Source: Streptomyces griseocarneus (GTDB lineage Bacteria; Actinomycetota; Actinomycetes; Streptomycetales; Streptomycetaceae). From it: 64,000 nucleotides of DNA. Shown here piece by piece: positions 33,454-42,225 of this stretch (position 1 is its first letter; each line of letters opens with the position of its first letter). Under the pieces are notes generated by a model. The model did no database searches. It saw only the letters and a program-made list of their open reading frames with translations, and was not told the origin of the DNA. Made by a program: the position numbers and the translations under genes. The stretch covers positions 124,001 to 188,000 of the forward strand of contig PENC01000010.1 in the NCBI GenBank assembly GCA_003674045.1, given 5' to 3'.

Positions 33454-34730
33454 TTATGGCTCCCGGCACGAGGAGAGTGCCGTGCGCGCACCGTAAGCGG
33501 TGGCGCCGACCGTCAGGACCACAGCGCCCCAGACCACCGAGGGCACCGGCAGGGCGAAGGTCAGCACCAGGCAGCCGAGCAGCCCGGCGACCGGGATGAC
33601 GCGGGCCGGACGGCCTTCGTCCGGGTCGAGGGTCCAGGCGGAGGCGTTGGCGACGGCGTAGTAGACCAGCACCCCGAAGGACGAGAAGCCGATCGCCCCG
33701 CGCATATCCGCCGTCGCGGCCAGCACCGCCACCACCGCACCGACCAGCAGCTCCGCCCGGTGCGGCACCTTGAATCGCGGGTGGACGGCGGCCAGGGCGT
33801 GTGGCAGGTGCCGGTCCCGGGCCATCGCCAGTGTGGTGCGGGAGACACCCAGGATCAGCGCGAGCAGCGAGCCGAGCGCGGCCACGGCGGCACCCACGCG
33901 CACCACCGGCGCCAGCCAGTCGGTGCCTGCGGCCCGCACGGCATCCGACAGTGGTGCGGGGCCTCGGCCAGCCGCTGCGGGCCCAGCACCGTCAGGACGG
34001 CGACGGTGACGACGGCGTACACGGCCAGGGCGATGCCGAGCGCGACCGGGATCGCGCGGGGAATGGTCTTCGCCGGTTCACGTACTTCTTCGCCGAGGGT
34101 GGCGATGCGCGCGTACCCGGCGAAGGCGAAGAACAGCAGCCCCGCCGCCTGGAGCACTCCGCCGAAGGACGCGTCGCCGCCGACGCCCAGGCGTGAGGCG
34201 TCCGCGGAGCCGGACGTGAGCGCGGCCACCACCACCGCGGCCAGTACAGCCAGCACGACAACCACGATCACCTGGGTCAGCCAGGCGGATTTCCGCACCC
34301 CGGCGTAGTTCACCGCCGTCAGCATCACGACCGCCGCCACCGCGACCGCGTGCGCCTGCCCGGGCCACACGTACGAGCCGACCGTCAGGGCCATCGCCCC
34401 GCAGGACGCGGTCTTGCCGACGATGAACGCCCACCCGGCCAGATAGCCCCAGAAGGCGCCCAGACGTTCGCGGCCGTAGACGTAGGTACCGCCCGAGGCC
34501 GGGTAGCGGGCGGCGAGCCTGGCGGAGGAGGTGGCGTTGCAGTAGGCGACCACGGCGGCCAGGGCCAGGCCCAGCAGCAGCCCGGAGCCGGCCGAGCGGG
34601 CGGCCGGGGCCGGCGCCGCGAAGATACCCGCGCCGATCATCGAGCCCAGGCCCATCACCACCGCGTCGGACAGCCCCAACTGCCGTTGCAACTCGTCCGG
34701 TCTCCCCACGGCAGTCGGTGGCCTGCTCAT
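33454..34730 (-). pseudogene. APC-family amino-acid permease with one frameshift
   Basis: The N-terminal two-thirds (ATG 34730 behind AGGAG) read LGLSDAVVMGLGSMIGAGIF and FFAFAGYARIATLGEEV, the classical APC transporter helices 1 and 6. The last third, in another frame, reads AVRAAGTDWLAPVVRV and LGVSRTTLAMARDRHLPHAL to the end at 33454. One base restored near 33957-33961 joins them as APLSDAVRAAG. The full product would be about 425 residues with 12 helices. As written it is truncated after about helix 7. It could be real decay or a sequencing slip. Confidence 0.8.
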
Positions 34731-34819
34731 ACCCGGCTCCTTCGGCAACCGCCTCATGGCTTTCCACAGTGGCAGACGGGAGTATGAGCCGTCGTGCCGC
34801 GACAGCGACACGGGGCCGG

Positions 34820-34918
34820 TCAGGGCTGGGGAGCGCCGGGACCAGGGGAGCGCAGTACGGCGAGGCGGCGCCGGTACTCCTCTTCATCGATCTCGCCTCG
34901 GGAGAAGCACCCGTTCTC
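34820..34918 (-). pseudogene. SHOCT-domain fragment after the kinase
   Basis: A short frame reads CFSRGEIDEEEYRRRLAVLR, an almost perfect SHOCT module (the Arg-Gly-Glu-Ile-Asp-x-Glu-Glu-Tyr core), then stops at 34820. No start codon with a ribosome site precedes it, and it begins within the kinase stop region. It is probably the leftover tail of a small SHOCT membrane protein gene. Confidence 0.5.
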
Positions 34919-34923
34919 GGGAT

Positions 34924-36669
34924 TCACGCCTGCCGATGGCCCTCCGTCGGCCCCGGAGGCACGGTGAGCGGAACCCGCCAGACCAGTGTCGTGCCCCCGT
35001 CGGCCGGGGCCGTCAGCCGCAGTTTCCCGCCGTGGCTCTCGGCCCGTTCGGCGAGGTTGCGCAGGCCGCCGCGGCATGCGCCTTCGGGGATGCCGACGCC
35101 GTTGTCGGTGACGGTCACCGTCAGATTCCGGCCGTCGTTGACGACGGCGACGTCCGTGGTGCCCGCGTGCGCGTGCCGGGCGACGTTGGTCAGGGCCTCG
35201 CCCAGGACGGCCACCGCGTCGTCGGCGACGGGGCGTGGCACCTCGGTGTCCAGCAGGCCTTCCATGCGCAGGCTCGGCGCGAAGCCGAGGGCGCTGCCCG
35301 CCTCGTTGACGGTCTGGACCACGCGGGTGCGCAGTCCGTGCTGCGGTGCCGTTTCGCGCGCCCGCAGCCCGAAGATGGTGGAGCGGATGATCTTGATGGT
35401 CTCGTCGAGGTCGTTCACCGCCCGGCGGACCCGCTCCGATGCTTCGGCGTGGTCGATGAACCGGTCCGCGCTCTGCAGGGTCATGCCGGTGGCGAAGAGC
35501 CGCTGGATCGCCAGGTCGTGCAGGTCGCGGGCGATGCGGTCGTGGTCCTCCAGCAGGGCCAGCTGCTCGGTGTCGGCGCGTCGTTCGGCCAGCTCCATGG
35601 CCACTGCCGCCTGTCCGGTGAAAGCGAGCAGAGGTTCGATCTCGGCATCCGAGAACTCCGGCCGTCCCCGGTCCCGGACCAGCAGCAGGACGCCGCGTAC
35701 GTCGTCGCTCGACATGACCGGGACGGCCACCGCCGGGCCGAGCCCCGCGAGCCGCCCGGGGGCCAGGGGCATCCGGGGGTCGTCGCCGACGTCACGGCTG
35801 CGCACGGGGCCGCCTTCGCGCAGCGCCACTCCCACCAGTGTGCCGTCGGACGGGATCACCAGGCCGCGCAATTCCTCGGCACGCGTCCCGGTGGCCACCT
35901 CGACGGTCAGGGAGGACTTGTCCGGCAGGGGAACCGAGAAACTGGCCAGCTCCGCGCCGGTGATCTCCTTGGCCCGGTCGGCGATCAGCGTCGTGATGCC
36001 GGCGCGCGGGGGGCTGGACATGAGGCCCGTGGTGACCTCGGCGCCCGCCCGCAGCCAGCGTTCCCGCAGGGTGGACTGCTCGTACAGCCGCGCGTTGTCG
36101 ATGGCGACGCCCGCGGCGACGGCGAGGGTGGAGAGCATCGCCTCGTCCTCGTCCGTGAAGTCCGCGCCGCCGCGCTTCTCGGTGAGGTAGAGGTTGCCGA
36201 AGACCTGGTCGCGCACCCGGATGGGGACGCCCAGGAAGCTGTGCATGGGCGGGTGATGGGCCGGGAAGCCGTACGAGGACGGATGCTCGGAGATCCTCGG
36301 GATCCGCAGTGGCTCCGGGTGCCGGATGAGCTCGCCGAGGATGCCGTGGCCCGACGGGAACGGCCCGATGGCCTCGATCTCGCCGTCGGTCAGGCCCACG
36401 GTGAGGAACTGCGCGAGGGTGCGCCCGTCGGGGCCGATCACGCCCAGGGCTCCGTAGCGGGCGTCGACGAGGACGACGGCGGACTCGATGATCCGGCGCA
36501 GGACGTGCTCCAGGTCCAGCCCGCGGCCCACCGAGAGCACGGCCTCCAGCAGGCTGTGCACCCGGTCCCGGGTGCCGCGCGCGGCGTCCAGCCTGGCCTG
36601 GAGCTCGCCCAGCAGCTCGTCGAGCCTGAGCTGCGGCAGCCGTACCGGTTCCTCTCCCGTGTCCTCCAC
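34924..36669 (-). CDS. DevS/OsdK-like GAF-GAF sensor histidine kinase
   Basis: This 581-residue kinase starts at GTG 36669 behind GGAGGAA. It has two GAF domains (about residues 45-190 and 215-355), a HisKA_3 helix with phospho-His near residue 383 (RDLHDLAIQRLF) and an HATPase domain (LGEALTNVARHAHA, DNGVGIPEG). The first GAF has the GFPAHHPPMHSFLGVPIRVR stretch that corresponds to the haem-binding part of mycobacterial DosS/DosT; haem binding here is inferred. It is the last gene of the hydrogenase operon, 19 bp after hypE, so the sensor would be made together with the enzyme it may regulate. The twin at 10442 is frameshifted. Confidence 0.92.
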   Translation of the reverse strand: MEDTGEEPVRLPQLRLDELLGELQARLDAARGTRDRVHSLLEAVLSVGRGLDLEHVLRRIIESAVVLVDARYGALGVIGPDGRTLAQFLTVGLTDGEIEAIGPFPSGHGILGELIRHPEPLRIPRISEHPSSYGFPAHHPPMHSFLGVPIRVRDQVFGNLYLTEKRGGADFTDEDEAMLSTLAVAAGVAIDNARLYEQSTLRERWLRAGAEVTTGLMSSPPRAGITTLIADRAKEITGAELASFSVPLPDKSSLTVEVATGTRAEELRGLVIPSDGTLVGVALREGGPVRSRDVGDDPRMPLAPGRLAGLGPAVAVPVMSSDDVRGVLLLVRDRGRPEFSDAEIEPLLAFTGQAAVAMELAERRADTEQLALLEDHDRIARDLHDLAIQRLFATGMTLQSADRFIDHAEASERVRRAVNDLDETIKIIRSTIFGLRARETAPQHGLRTRVVQTVNEAGSALGFAPSLRMEGLLDTEVPRPVADDAVAVLGEALTNVARHAHAGTTDVAVVNDGRNLTVTVTDNGVGIPEGACRGGLRNLAERAESHGGKLRLTAPADGGTTLVWRVPLTVPPGPTEGHRQA

Positions 36670-36688
36670 CGTTCCTCCAGCCTGCCGG

Positions 36689-37729
36689 TCAGCAGATGCG
36701 CGGGAGCTGCTCGCCGAGGGGCATGTCCACCACACGGCGGGCGCCGACGACCGTCCGCATGACCACCCGCCCCAGGGGCCCGTGGGCCGGTGTCACCTCT
36801 CCGATCCGCACGGCCGCGCAGCCCTCGGGCAGGGACCGCATGGCCGCCAGGGCCTCGTCCGCCGCGGCGGACGACACGAAGGCCACCATGCAGCCCTCGT
36901 TGGCCACGTGCAAGGGGTCGAGACCGAGGATGTCGCAGGCCGCCGCCACCTGCTCCGGCACCGGTACGGCGCTCTCGTCGATCTCCACGGCCACACCCGA
37001 GGCGTGCGCGATCTCGTTGAGCGCGGCCGCGAGGCCGCCCCGCGTGGGGTCGCGCAAAGTGTGGATCTCGCCGCCCAGACCGGCGAGCGCGGCCACCAGA
37101 CGGTGCAGGGGCCGGGTGTCGGAGGCGATGTCGGCCTCGAAGCCGAGGCCCTCGCGGGTGCTGAGGACGGCCGTGCCGTGCAGCCCGATGGGCCCGGACA
37201 GCAGGACCACGTCCCCGGGACGGGCCGAGGCCGCGGACACCGAGAGGCCGGGCAGGCGCCTGCCGACGCCGGTGGTGGTGATGAAGGCCTTGTCGGCCGC
37301 GCCCCGGCCTACGACCTTGGTGTCACCCGTGACCACGGGCACGCCCACCTCCTGGGCGGCCTTGCCCAGTGAGCGGACCACGGCCTCCAGCTCCGCGAGC
37401 TCCAGCCCTTCCTCCAGGAGCAGTGCCACGGACAGGGCCACAGGCTCGGCCCCGCGCATCGCCAGGTCGTTGACCGTGCCGTGGACAGCCAGCGAGCCGA
37501 TGTCACCGCCGGGGAAGAACAGCGGGCTGACGACGAAACCGTCCGTGCTCATGACCAGGTCGAGGAGGCCCGGCAGCAGCGCGGCGTCCTCCAACGGCCC
37601 CTCCCTGCCGCCCCCGAGCGCGGGCAGGACCGTCGATTCCAGCAGTTCGGCGGTGAGCCGCCCGCCCGCTCCATGACCGAGCAGGATGCGTTCGTTCTCC
37701 GAGTACGGCAGGGGACATCCGGTCGTCAT
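36689..37729 (-). CDS. hypE: Hydrogenase maturation protein HypE
   Basis: A 346-residue member of the AIR-synthase-like ATPases. The start LLGHGAGGRL, the GGDIGSLAVHGTVNDLAMRG segment and the conserved C-terminal Pro-Arg-Ile-Cys are all present. That terminal Cys takes the carbamoyl group from HypF and turns it into thiocyanate for the iron cyanide ligands of [NiFe] hydrogenase. Its ATG overlaps the hypD stop by four bases. Confidence 0.97.
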   Translation of the reverse strand: MTTGCPLPYSENERILLGHGAGGRLTAELLESTVLPALGGGREGPLEDAALLPGLLDLVMSTDGFVVSPLFFPGGDIGSLAVHGTVNDLAMRGAEPVALSVALLLEEGLELAELEAVVRSLGKAAQEVGVPVVTGDTKVVGRGAADKAFITTTGVGRRLPGLSVSAASARPGDVVLLSGPIGLHGTAVLSTREGLGFEADIASDTRPLHRLVAALAGLGGEIHTLRDPTRGGLAAALNEIAHASGVAVEIDESAVPVPEQVAAACDILGLDPLHVANEGCMVAFVSSAAADEALAAMRSLPEGCAAVRIGEVTPAHGPLGRVVMRTVVGARRVVDMPLGEQLPRIC

Positions 37730-38850
37730 GCGGGGCTGCCTTTCACGGAGGTGGCGGGTACGGCGGCGGTTCGCCCGGCGGCGTGGAAGGCCGCGCAGGT
37801 GCCCTCGGCCGACACCATGGGCGCGCCGAGCGGATGCCGGGGAGTACAGCGGGTGCCGTAGGCGGTGCAGTCGGTGGGCAGCTTGGCGCCGATGAGGATG
37901 CCGCCCGCGATGCACTCGGGGTGCTCCGTGGAGTGCAGCGTGTCGACGGCGTAGCGCTTCGCGGCATCGAACGTGGCGAACTCCGGGCGGAGTTCGAGGC
38001 CGCTGCGGGGGAGCGTGCCGACGCCCCGCCAGGCCCGGTCGGTGATCCGGAAGACGCGGGCGACCGCGGTCTGCGCCTCGTCGTTGCCCGTGCGGCGTAC
38101 GGCCCGCACGTACTGGTTCTCCACCTCGGCCCGGCCCTCCTCCAGCTGCCGGACGGCCATGAGGATACCCTCCAGCAGGTCGAGGGGCTCGAATCCGGTG
38201 ACGACGACGGGGACCTCGTAGCGGGCCACGATGGGCTCGTACTCGGTCCATCCCATCACCGCGCACACGTGGCCCGCCGCCAGGAACGCCTGGACCTCGC
38301 ACTCGGGGTTCTCCAGCAGCGCCGTCATGGCCGGGGGTACGAGGACGTGGCTGACCAGCAGGGAGAAGTTCCGCAGGCCGAGGCGGGCGGCGTGCAGGAC
38401 GGCCATGGCGTTGGCGGGCGCCGTGGTCTCGAAGCCGACGGCGAGGAAGACGACCTCGGCGTCCGGGTGTTCCTCCGCGAGCCGGACCGCGTCCATGGGC
38501 GAGTAGACGACGCGCACGTCGGCGCCGCGCGCCCGCAGTGCGAGCAGGTCGGTGCGCGAGCCGGGGACGCGCAGCATGTCGCCGAAGCTGGTGAGGATCA
38601 CGCCGGGCCGGGCGGCGATGGCCATGGCCCGGTCGAGGGTCTCCAGCGGGGTGACGCAGACCGGGCAGCCCGGGCCGTGCACCATGCGCATGCCCGCGGG
38701 CAGCAGCTCGTCGATGCCCTGGCGGACCAGGGTGTGGGTCTGTCCGCCGCAGACCTCCATGATCCGCCAGGGGCGGGTGGCGGTGCGGCGCAGCTCGTCC
38801 AGCAGCCGCCGGGCGAGCTGGGGGTCGCGGTACTCGTCGAGATATTTCAC
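37726..38850 (-). CDS. hypD: Hydrogenase maturation protein HypD
   Basis: A 374-residue iron-sulfur protein that, with HypC, holds the iron while cyanide and carbon monoxide ligands are attached. The CGGQTHTLVRQGID motif, GPGCPVCVTP and the C-terminal Cys set (HPECIAGGIL, TDCTAYGTRCTP) are intact. It starts ten bases after the large subunit and overlaps hypE by four. Confidence 0.97.
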   Translation of the reverse strand: MKYLDEYRDPQLARRLLDELRRTATRPWRIMEVCGGQTHTLVRQGIDELLPAGMRMVHGPGCPVCVTPLETLDRAMAIAARPGVILTSFGDMLRVPGSRTDLLALRARGADVRVVYSPMDAVRLAEEHPDAEVVFLAVGFETTAPANAMAVLHAARLGLRNFSLLVSHVLVPPAMTALLENPECEVQAFLAAGHVCAVMGWTEYEPIVARYEVPVVVTGFEPLDLLEGILMAVRQLEEGRAEVENQYVRAVRRTGNDEAQTAVARVFRITDRAWRGVGTLPRSGLELRPEFATFDAAKRYAVDTLHSTEHPECIAGGILIGAKLPTDCTAYGTRCTPRHPLGAPMVSAEGTCAAFHAAGRTAAVPATSVKGSPA

Positions 38851-38860
38851 CGGGCTTTCC

Positions 38861-40183
38861 TCACGTGCGTTCGACGGTCAGGTCGAGGAAGTGGGCCGAG
38901 CAGGAGATGCACGGGTCGTGATTGCGAATGGCCCGTTCGCACAGGCGGGTCAGCTCCGCGTCGGTGGCGTCGCCGCGCGCGAGCCGGTCCTGGACGATCC
39001 GCCGCAGGTCCTCCTCGATGGCGCCCTGGTTCTGCGACGTCGGTGGGACGAGGCGGGCGTCGGTGACGAGTCCTTCGGCGTCGAGGACGTAGCGGTGGTA
39101 GAGGGTGCCGCGCGGGGCCTCGGTGGCCCCGTGGCCGGTGCCCGCACGCGGAGTGACCTCCATGGCCGGGCGCGGTGGCGGCTCGTAGGCGTCGATCAGG
39201 CGCAAAGCCTCCTCCACCGCGTACAGCACCTCCACGGCCCGGACGACGATGCTGCGGAAGGGGTTGCGGCACACGCCGTCGAGCCCCGCCGCACGGGCGG
39301 CCTCCCGGACGGCGGGTGGAAGCAGATGCCCGCTGATGGCGTACCGGGCGAGCGAGCCGGTGAGATGCCGCCTGCCGTCGAGCCGGGCCTGGAGCGCGGT
39401 GGAGTAGGGCACTTGCTCCTCCACCACGTGGCCGCTGAAGTCCCGCACCGGAAAGGCGCGCCTCTCCCGGCCGTCGCCGTACGGGAGGACGGCGGGGGTG
39501 CCACCGTCGATGGCGTAGGTGCCGGGCTCGGCCAGCGCGAGGAAGTCGGCGTCGCACTCGGCGTCGGGGAAGTCGAAGCCCGCCACCCAGCGGACGGTCT
39601 CCTCCGCGTCGTCGCGGGCCCGCCGCAGCCGCTCGGCCAGCGGGCGCAGCTCGGCACGGGTGGGGGCGCGGTGGAAGCCGCCGACGCGGACGTTGACGGG
39701 GTGGATGGCACGGCCGCCGAGCAGTTCCATGATGGCGTTTCCGGCCTGTTTGAGCCGCAGGCCCCGTTCGACCTCGGCGCGGTGGGTGCGGGCGAGGTCG
39801 ATGGCGCTGTCGTGGCCGAGGAAGTCGGGGGCGTGGAGCAGATGGATGTGCAGGGTCTGGCTCTCGATCCATTCTCCGCAGTACAGCAGGCGTCGCAGCG
39901 CTGTCAGTTGGCCGTCGATGGTCGCCCCGCAGGCGTCCTCGACGGCCCGGCAGGCGCTCATCTGGTAGGCGACCGGACAGATCCCGCAGACCCGTGAGGT
40001 GATGTCGGGCGGCTCGGTGTGCCTGCGGCCGCGCAGGAACGCCTCGAAGAACCGGGGCGGTTCATAGATCCTCAGCTGGGCCGCGGTGACCGCGCCGTCG
40101 TCGATCCGCAGGTGCAGCGCCCCCTCGCCTTCGACGCGGGAGAGGGCCCCGACGTGCAGGACGCGGGAGCCGCGGTGCGTCAT
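38861..40183 (-). CDS. [NiFe] hydrogenase large (alpha) subunit, group 3b-type
   Basis: A 440-residue catalytic subunit. The N-terminal nickel ligands are in ITSRVCGICPVAYQ and the C-terminal pair in HDPCISCSAHFLDL. The overall length, short for a group 1 enzyme, and the partners (beta, gamma and delta subunits with FeS and flavin) point to a cytoplasmic NAD(P)-linked group 3b bidirectional hydrogenase. A tail of nine residues follows the last His; whether the protease at 49615 removes it is not evident. Its ATG overlaps the small-subunit stop by four bases. In M. smegmatis the comparable Hyh enzyme is induced under hypoxia through DosR and evolves hydrogen to dispose of reductant. Confidence 0.94.
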   Translation of the reverse strand: MTHRGSRVLHVGALSRVEGEGALHLRIDDGAVTAAQLRIYEPPRFFEAFLRGRRHTEPPDITSRVCGICPVAYQMSACRAVEDACGATIDGQLTALRRLLYCGEWIESQTLHIHLLHAPDFLGHDSAIDLARTHRAEVERGLRLKQAGNAIMELLGGRAIHPVNVRVGGFHRAPTRAELRPLAERLRRARDDAEETVRWVAGFDFPDAECDADFLALAEPGTYAIDGGTPAVLPYGDGRERRAFPVRDFSGHVVEEQVPYSTALQARLDGRRHLTGSLARYAISGHLLPPAVREAARAAGLDGVCRNPFRSIVVRAVEVLYAVEEALRLIDAYEPPPRPAMEVTPRAGTGHGATEAPRGTLYHRYVLDAEGLVTDARLVPPTSQNQGAIEEDLRRIVQDRLARGDATDAELTRLCERAIRNHDPCISCSAHFLDLTVERT

Positions 40184-40965
40184 GGGGCACTGCCCTGTTC
40201 GATCGCGGCGAACTTCGCCGCGTTGAAGGTACGGAGGAGACGCAGGACGTCCTCGTCGCTCATGCCGTCGCTGCGCAGCAGGGGGATCATCGCGGGCAGG
40301 TTGACCGAGGCGGACGGGCCGAAGCAGCCGTAGCAGCCGCGCCCGTAGGACGGGCACAACGCGCCGCAGCCGGCGTGGGTCACCGGCCCCAGACATGGGA
40401 TGCCACGGGCGACGGTGACGCAGGGGATGCCGCGTCGCTTGCAGGCGAAGCAGACACTGTGCCGGGGCACGTCCGGCTTGCGCCCGGCGAGGAAGGCGGT
40501 GATGACCTCCAGCAGCTGGCCCCGGTCGATGGGGCAGCCCTGGAGTTCCAGGTCGACGGGGACGTGCGCCGCGATGGGCGTGGAGGTGGCGAGGGTCTCG
40601 ACGTACTCGGGCCGGGCGTACACGATCTCGCGGAACTCCTCGACGTCCGCGAAGTTCCGCAGCGCCTGGACGCCGCCCGCCGTGGCGCAGGCACCGATCG
40701 TGACCAGGTGACGGGAGGCGGCGCGGACCTGCCGGATGCGCGCGGCGTCCTCGGGCGTGGTGATGGACCCCTCGACGAGCGAAAGGTCGTAGGGGCCCGG
40801 ATCGACCGCGCTGGACGCCTCCAGGAAGTGCACGACATCCACTTCGTCGGCGAGCCCGAGAAGCTCGTCCTCGCAGTCGAGCAGGGTGAGCTGGCAGCCG
40901 TCGCAGGACGCGAACTTGAATACGCCGAGCCGCGGACGCGGACGTGCCGGTTCCGGGGCGCTCAC
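40180..40965 (-). CDS. [NiFe] hydrogenase small (delta) subunit
   Basis: A 261-residue electron-transfer subunit. The proximal FeS cluster Cys residues are in FKFASCDGCQLT, IGACATAGG and LQGCPIDRG. Further Cys residues for two more clusters are in SVCFACKRRGIPCVTVARG, then IPCLGP, HAGCGALCPSYGRGCYGCFG. There is no twin-arginine signal, so the enzyme is cytoplasmic, as expected of group 3. It overlaps the large-subunit start by four bases and follows the flavin subunit by one base. Confidence 0.94.
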   Translation of the reverse strand: MSAPEPARPRPRLGVFKFASCDGCQLTLLDCEDELLGLADEVDVVHFLEASSAVDPGPYDLSLVEGSITTPEDAARIRQVRAASRHLVTIGACATAGGVQALRNFADVEEFREIVYARPEYVETLATSTPIAAHVPVDLELQGCPIDRGQLLEVITAFLAGRKPDVPRHSVCFACKRRGIPCVTVARGIPCLGPVTHAGCGALCPSYGRGCYGCFGPSASVNLPAMIPLLRSDGMSDEDVLRLLRTFNAAKFAAIEQGSAP

Positions 40966-40966
40966 C

Positions 40967-41773
40967 TCACAGCTCCCGTACGGCGAGCAGCGGCTCGGCC
41001 CGGTCGTAGCCGACGACGGGGCCGTCCCGGCACAGCAGCAGTGGCCCGAGCTGGCAGTGGCCGCAGTGGGCGGTGGCGCAGCGCATATTGCGTTCGAGCG
41101 AGACCAGGACGCGGTCGGGGCGCACGCCGCGGTGGAGCAGTTCGCGGGCGGTGGCGCGGATCATCACCTCGGGGCCGCAGACGAACGCGGTGGTCTCCGC
41201 CGGGGTGAAGGGTGCTTCGTCGAGCAGCGTGGTCACCACGCCGACCCGGCCTTTCCAACCCGCACTCGGCCGGTCCACCGCCACGCCGCGGTACGGCCTG
41301 GCCCAGCCGTCGAGTTCGTCCCGGTAGAGCAGATCCTCCGGACTGCGGGCGCCGACGAGGACGTTCAGCCGCCCGTGGGCCTGTGGCGCGGCCAGGGCGG
41401 CGAGGACGAGGGGACGCAGGGGCGCGAGCCCGATGCCGCCCGCGACGACGAGCAGGTCGTCCCCCGCCGCCAGGGGCAGGTCCCAGCTCGTGCCGAACGG
41501 CCCGCGCATCCCGACCGTCGCGCCCGGCCGGAGCGCGTACAGAGCCCCGGACACCGCGCCGACGCCCCGGATCGTGTGCAGCAGACCACCGTCGGGGAGG
41601 ATCCCGGCGACGGAGACCGGGATCTCGCCGACACCGAACGCGTAGACCATCGCGAACTGGCCCGGGGCGAAGGACGGCAGCGTCTCGTGGACCGGCTCCA
41701 GACGGATGGTGACGGTGTCCGCCGTCTCGGGGCGGGTGTCCACCACGCGGTACGGGAGGGGCACGGCCGTCAC
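40967..41773 (-). CDS. Hydrogenase gamma subunit, FAD/NAD(P)-binding
   Basis: A 268-residue ferredoxin-reductase-like protein. It has an FAD-binding barrel (ETLPSFAPGQFAMVYAFGVG), an NAD(P) domain (LLVVAGGIGLAPLRPLVLAA, AFVCGPEVMIRATAREL) and a C-terminal Cys cluster (RNMRCATAHCGHCQLG) for a [2Fe-2S] centre. This is the diaphorase part of group 3b hydrogenases that passes electrons to or from NAD(P). The GTG start at 41773 overlaps the stop of the cNMP-binding gene by four bases. Confidence 0.92.
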   Translation of the reverse strand: MTAVPLPYRVVDTRPETADTVTIRLEPVHETLPSFAPGQFAMVYAFGVGEIPVSVAGILPDGGLLHTIRGVGAVSGALYALRPGATVGMRGPFGTSWDLPLAAGDDLLVVAGGIGLAPLRPLVLAALAAPQAHGRLNVLVGARSPEDLLYRDELDGWARPYRGVAVDRPSAGWKGRVGVVTTLLDEAPFTPAETTAFVCGPEVMIRATARELLHRGVRPDRVLVSLERNMRCATAHCGHCQLGPLLLCRDGPVVGYDRAEPLLAVREL

Positions 41774-42225
41774 CGCGGCTCCCCGCTGCCGTAGGGGCCG
41801 TACAGGTCGAGCAGGCGGGTACGGGCCGACCGCAGCCGGTGGCCGATGACCCCGACGACGTACGTGAGCAGCGCGTGGTCGAGCGCCGGGTCGCGGGTGC
41901 AGAGGTCCAGGACCGCCTGGGACTCGAACTCCCAGGCGCGCACCGGAGTGATGGCCTCGGCCCCCAGGTGCCACTGCCGTGGCGGGCACACCCAGGACCA
42001 GCCCAGCAGTTCGCCCGACCCGATGGTCTCGACGACGGCCGCCTGTCTGCCGGGCACGTGCAGGTCGAGGGAGACGCTGCCGGTGTGGATGACCCAGAAA
42101 CGGTCCGCCTTGGAGCCTTCCTCGAAGATCCGGGTCCCCACCGGGAACGACACCTCGCGGGAGAGCGCCATCAACTGCTCACGATGGTCTTCGGGGATGG
42201 TGGAGAAGAGCCCGGTCCTTGTCAT
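41770..42225 (-). CDS. Cyclic-nucleotide-binding-domain protein without HTH
   Basis: A 151-residue protein consisting of a single cNMP-binding beta-roll (about residues 5-115: IPEDHREQLMALSREVSFPV, FWVIHTGSVSLDL, GSGELLGWSWV) and a C-terminal helix. The Crp-type DNA-binding domain is absent, so it cannot act as a normal Crp/Fnr regulator. It is embedded between the beta and gamma subunit genes with four-base overlaps on both sides, which suggests it is a subunit or allosteric partner of the hydrogenase. Whether it binds cAMP is unknown, and the usual phosphate-cassette Arg is not obvious. Confidence 0.88.
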   Translation of the reverse strand: MTRTGLFSTIPEDHREQLMALSREVSFPVGTRIFEEGSKADRFWVIHTGSVSLDLHVPGRQAAVVETIGSGELLGWSWVCPPRQWHLGAEAITPVRAWEFESQAVLDLCTRDPALDHALLTYVVGVIGHRLRSARTRLLDLYGPYGSGEPR

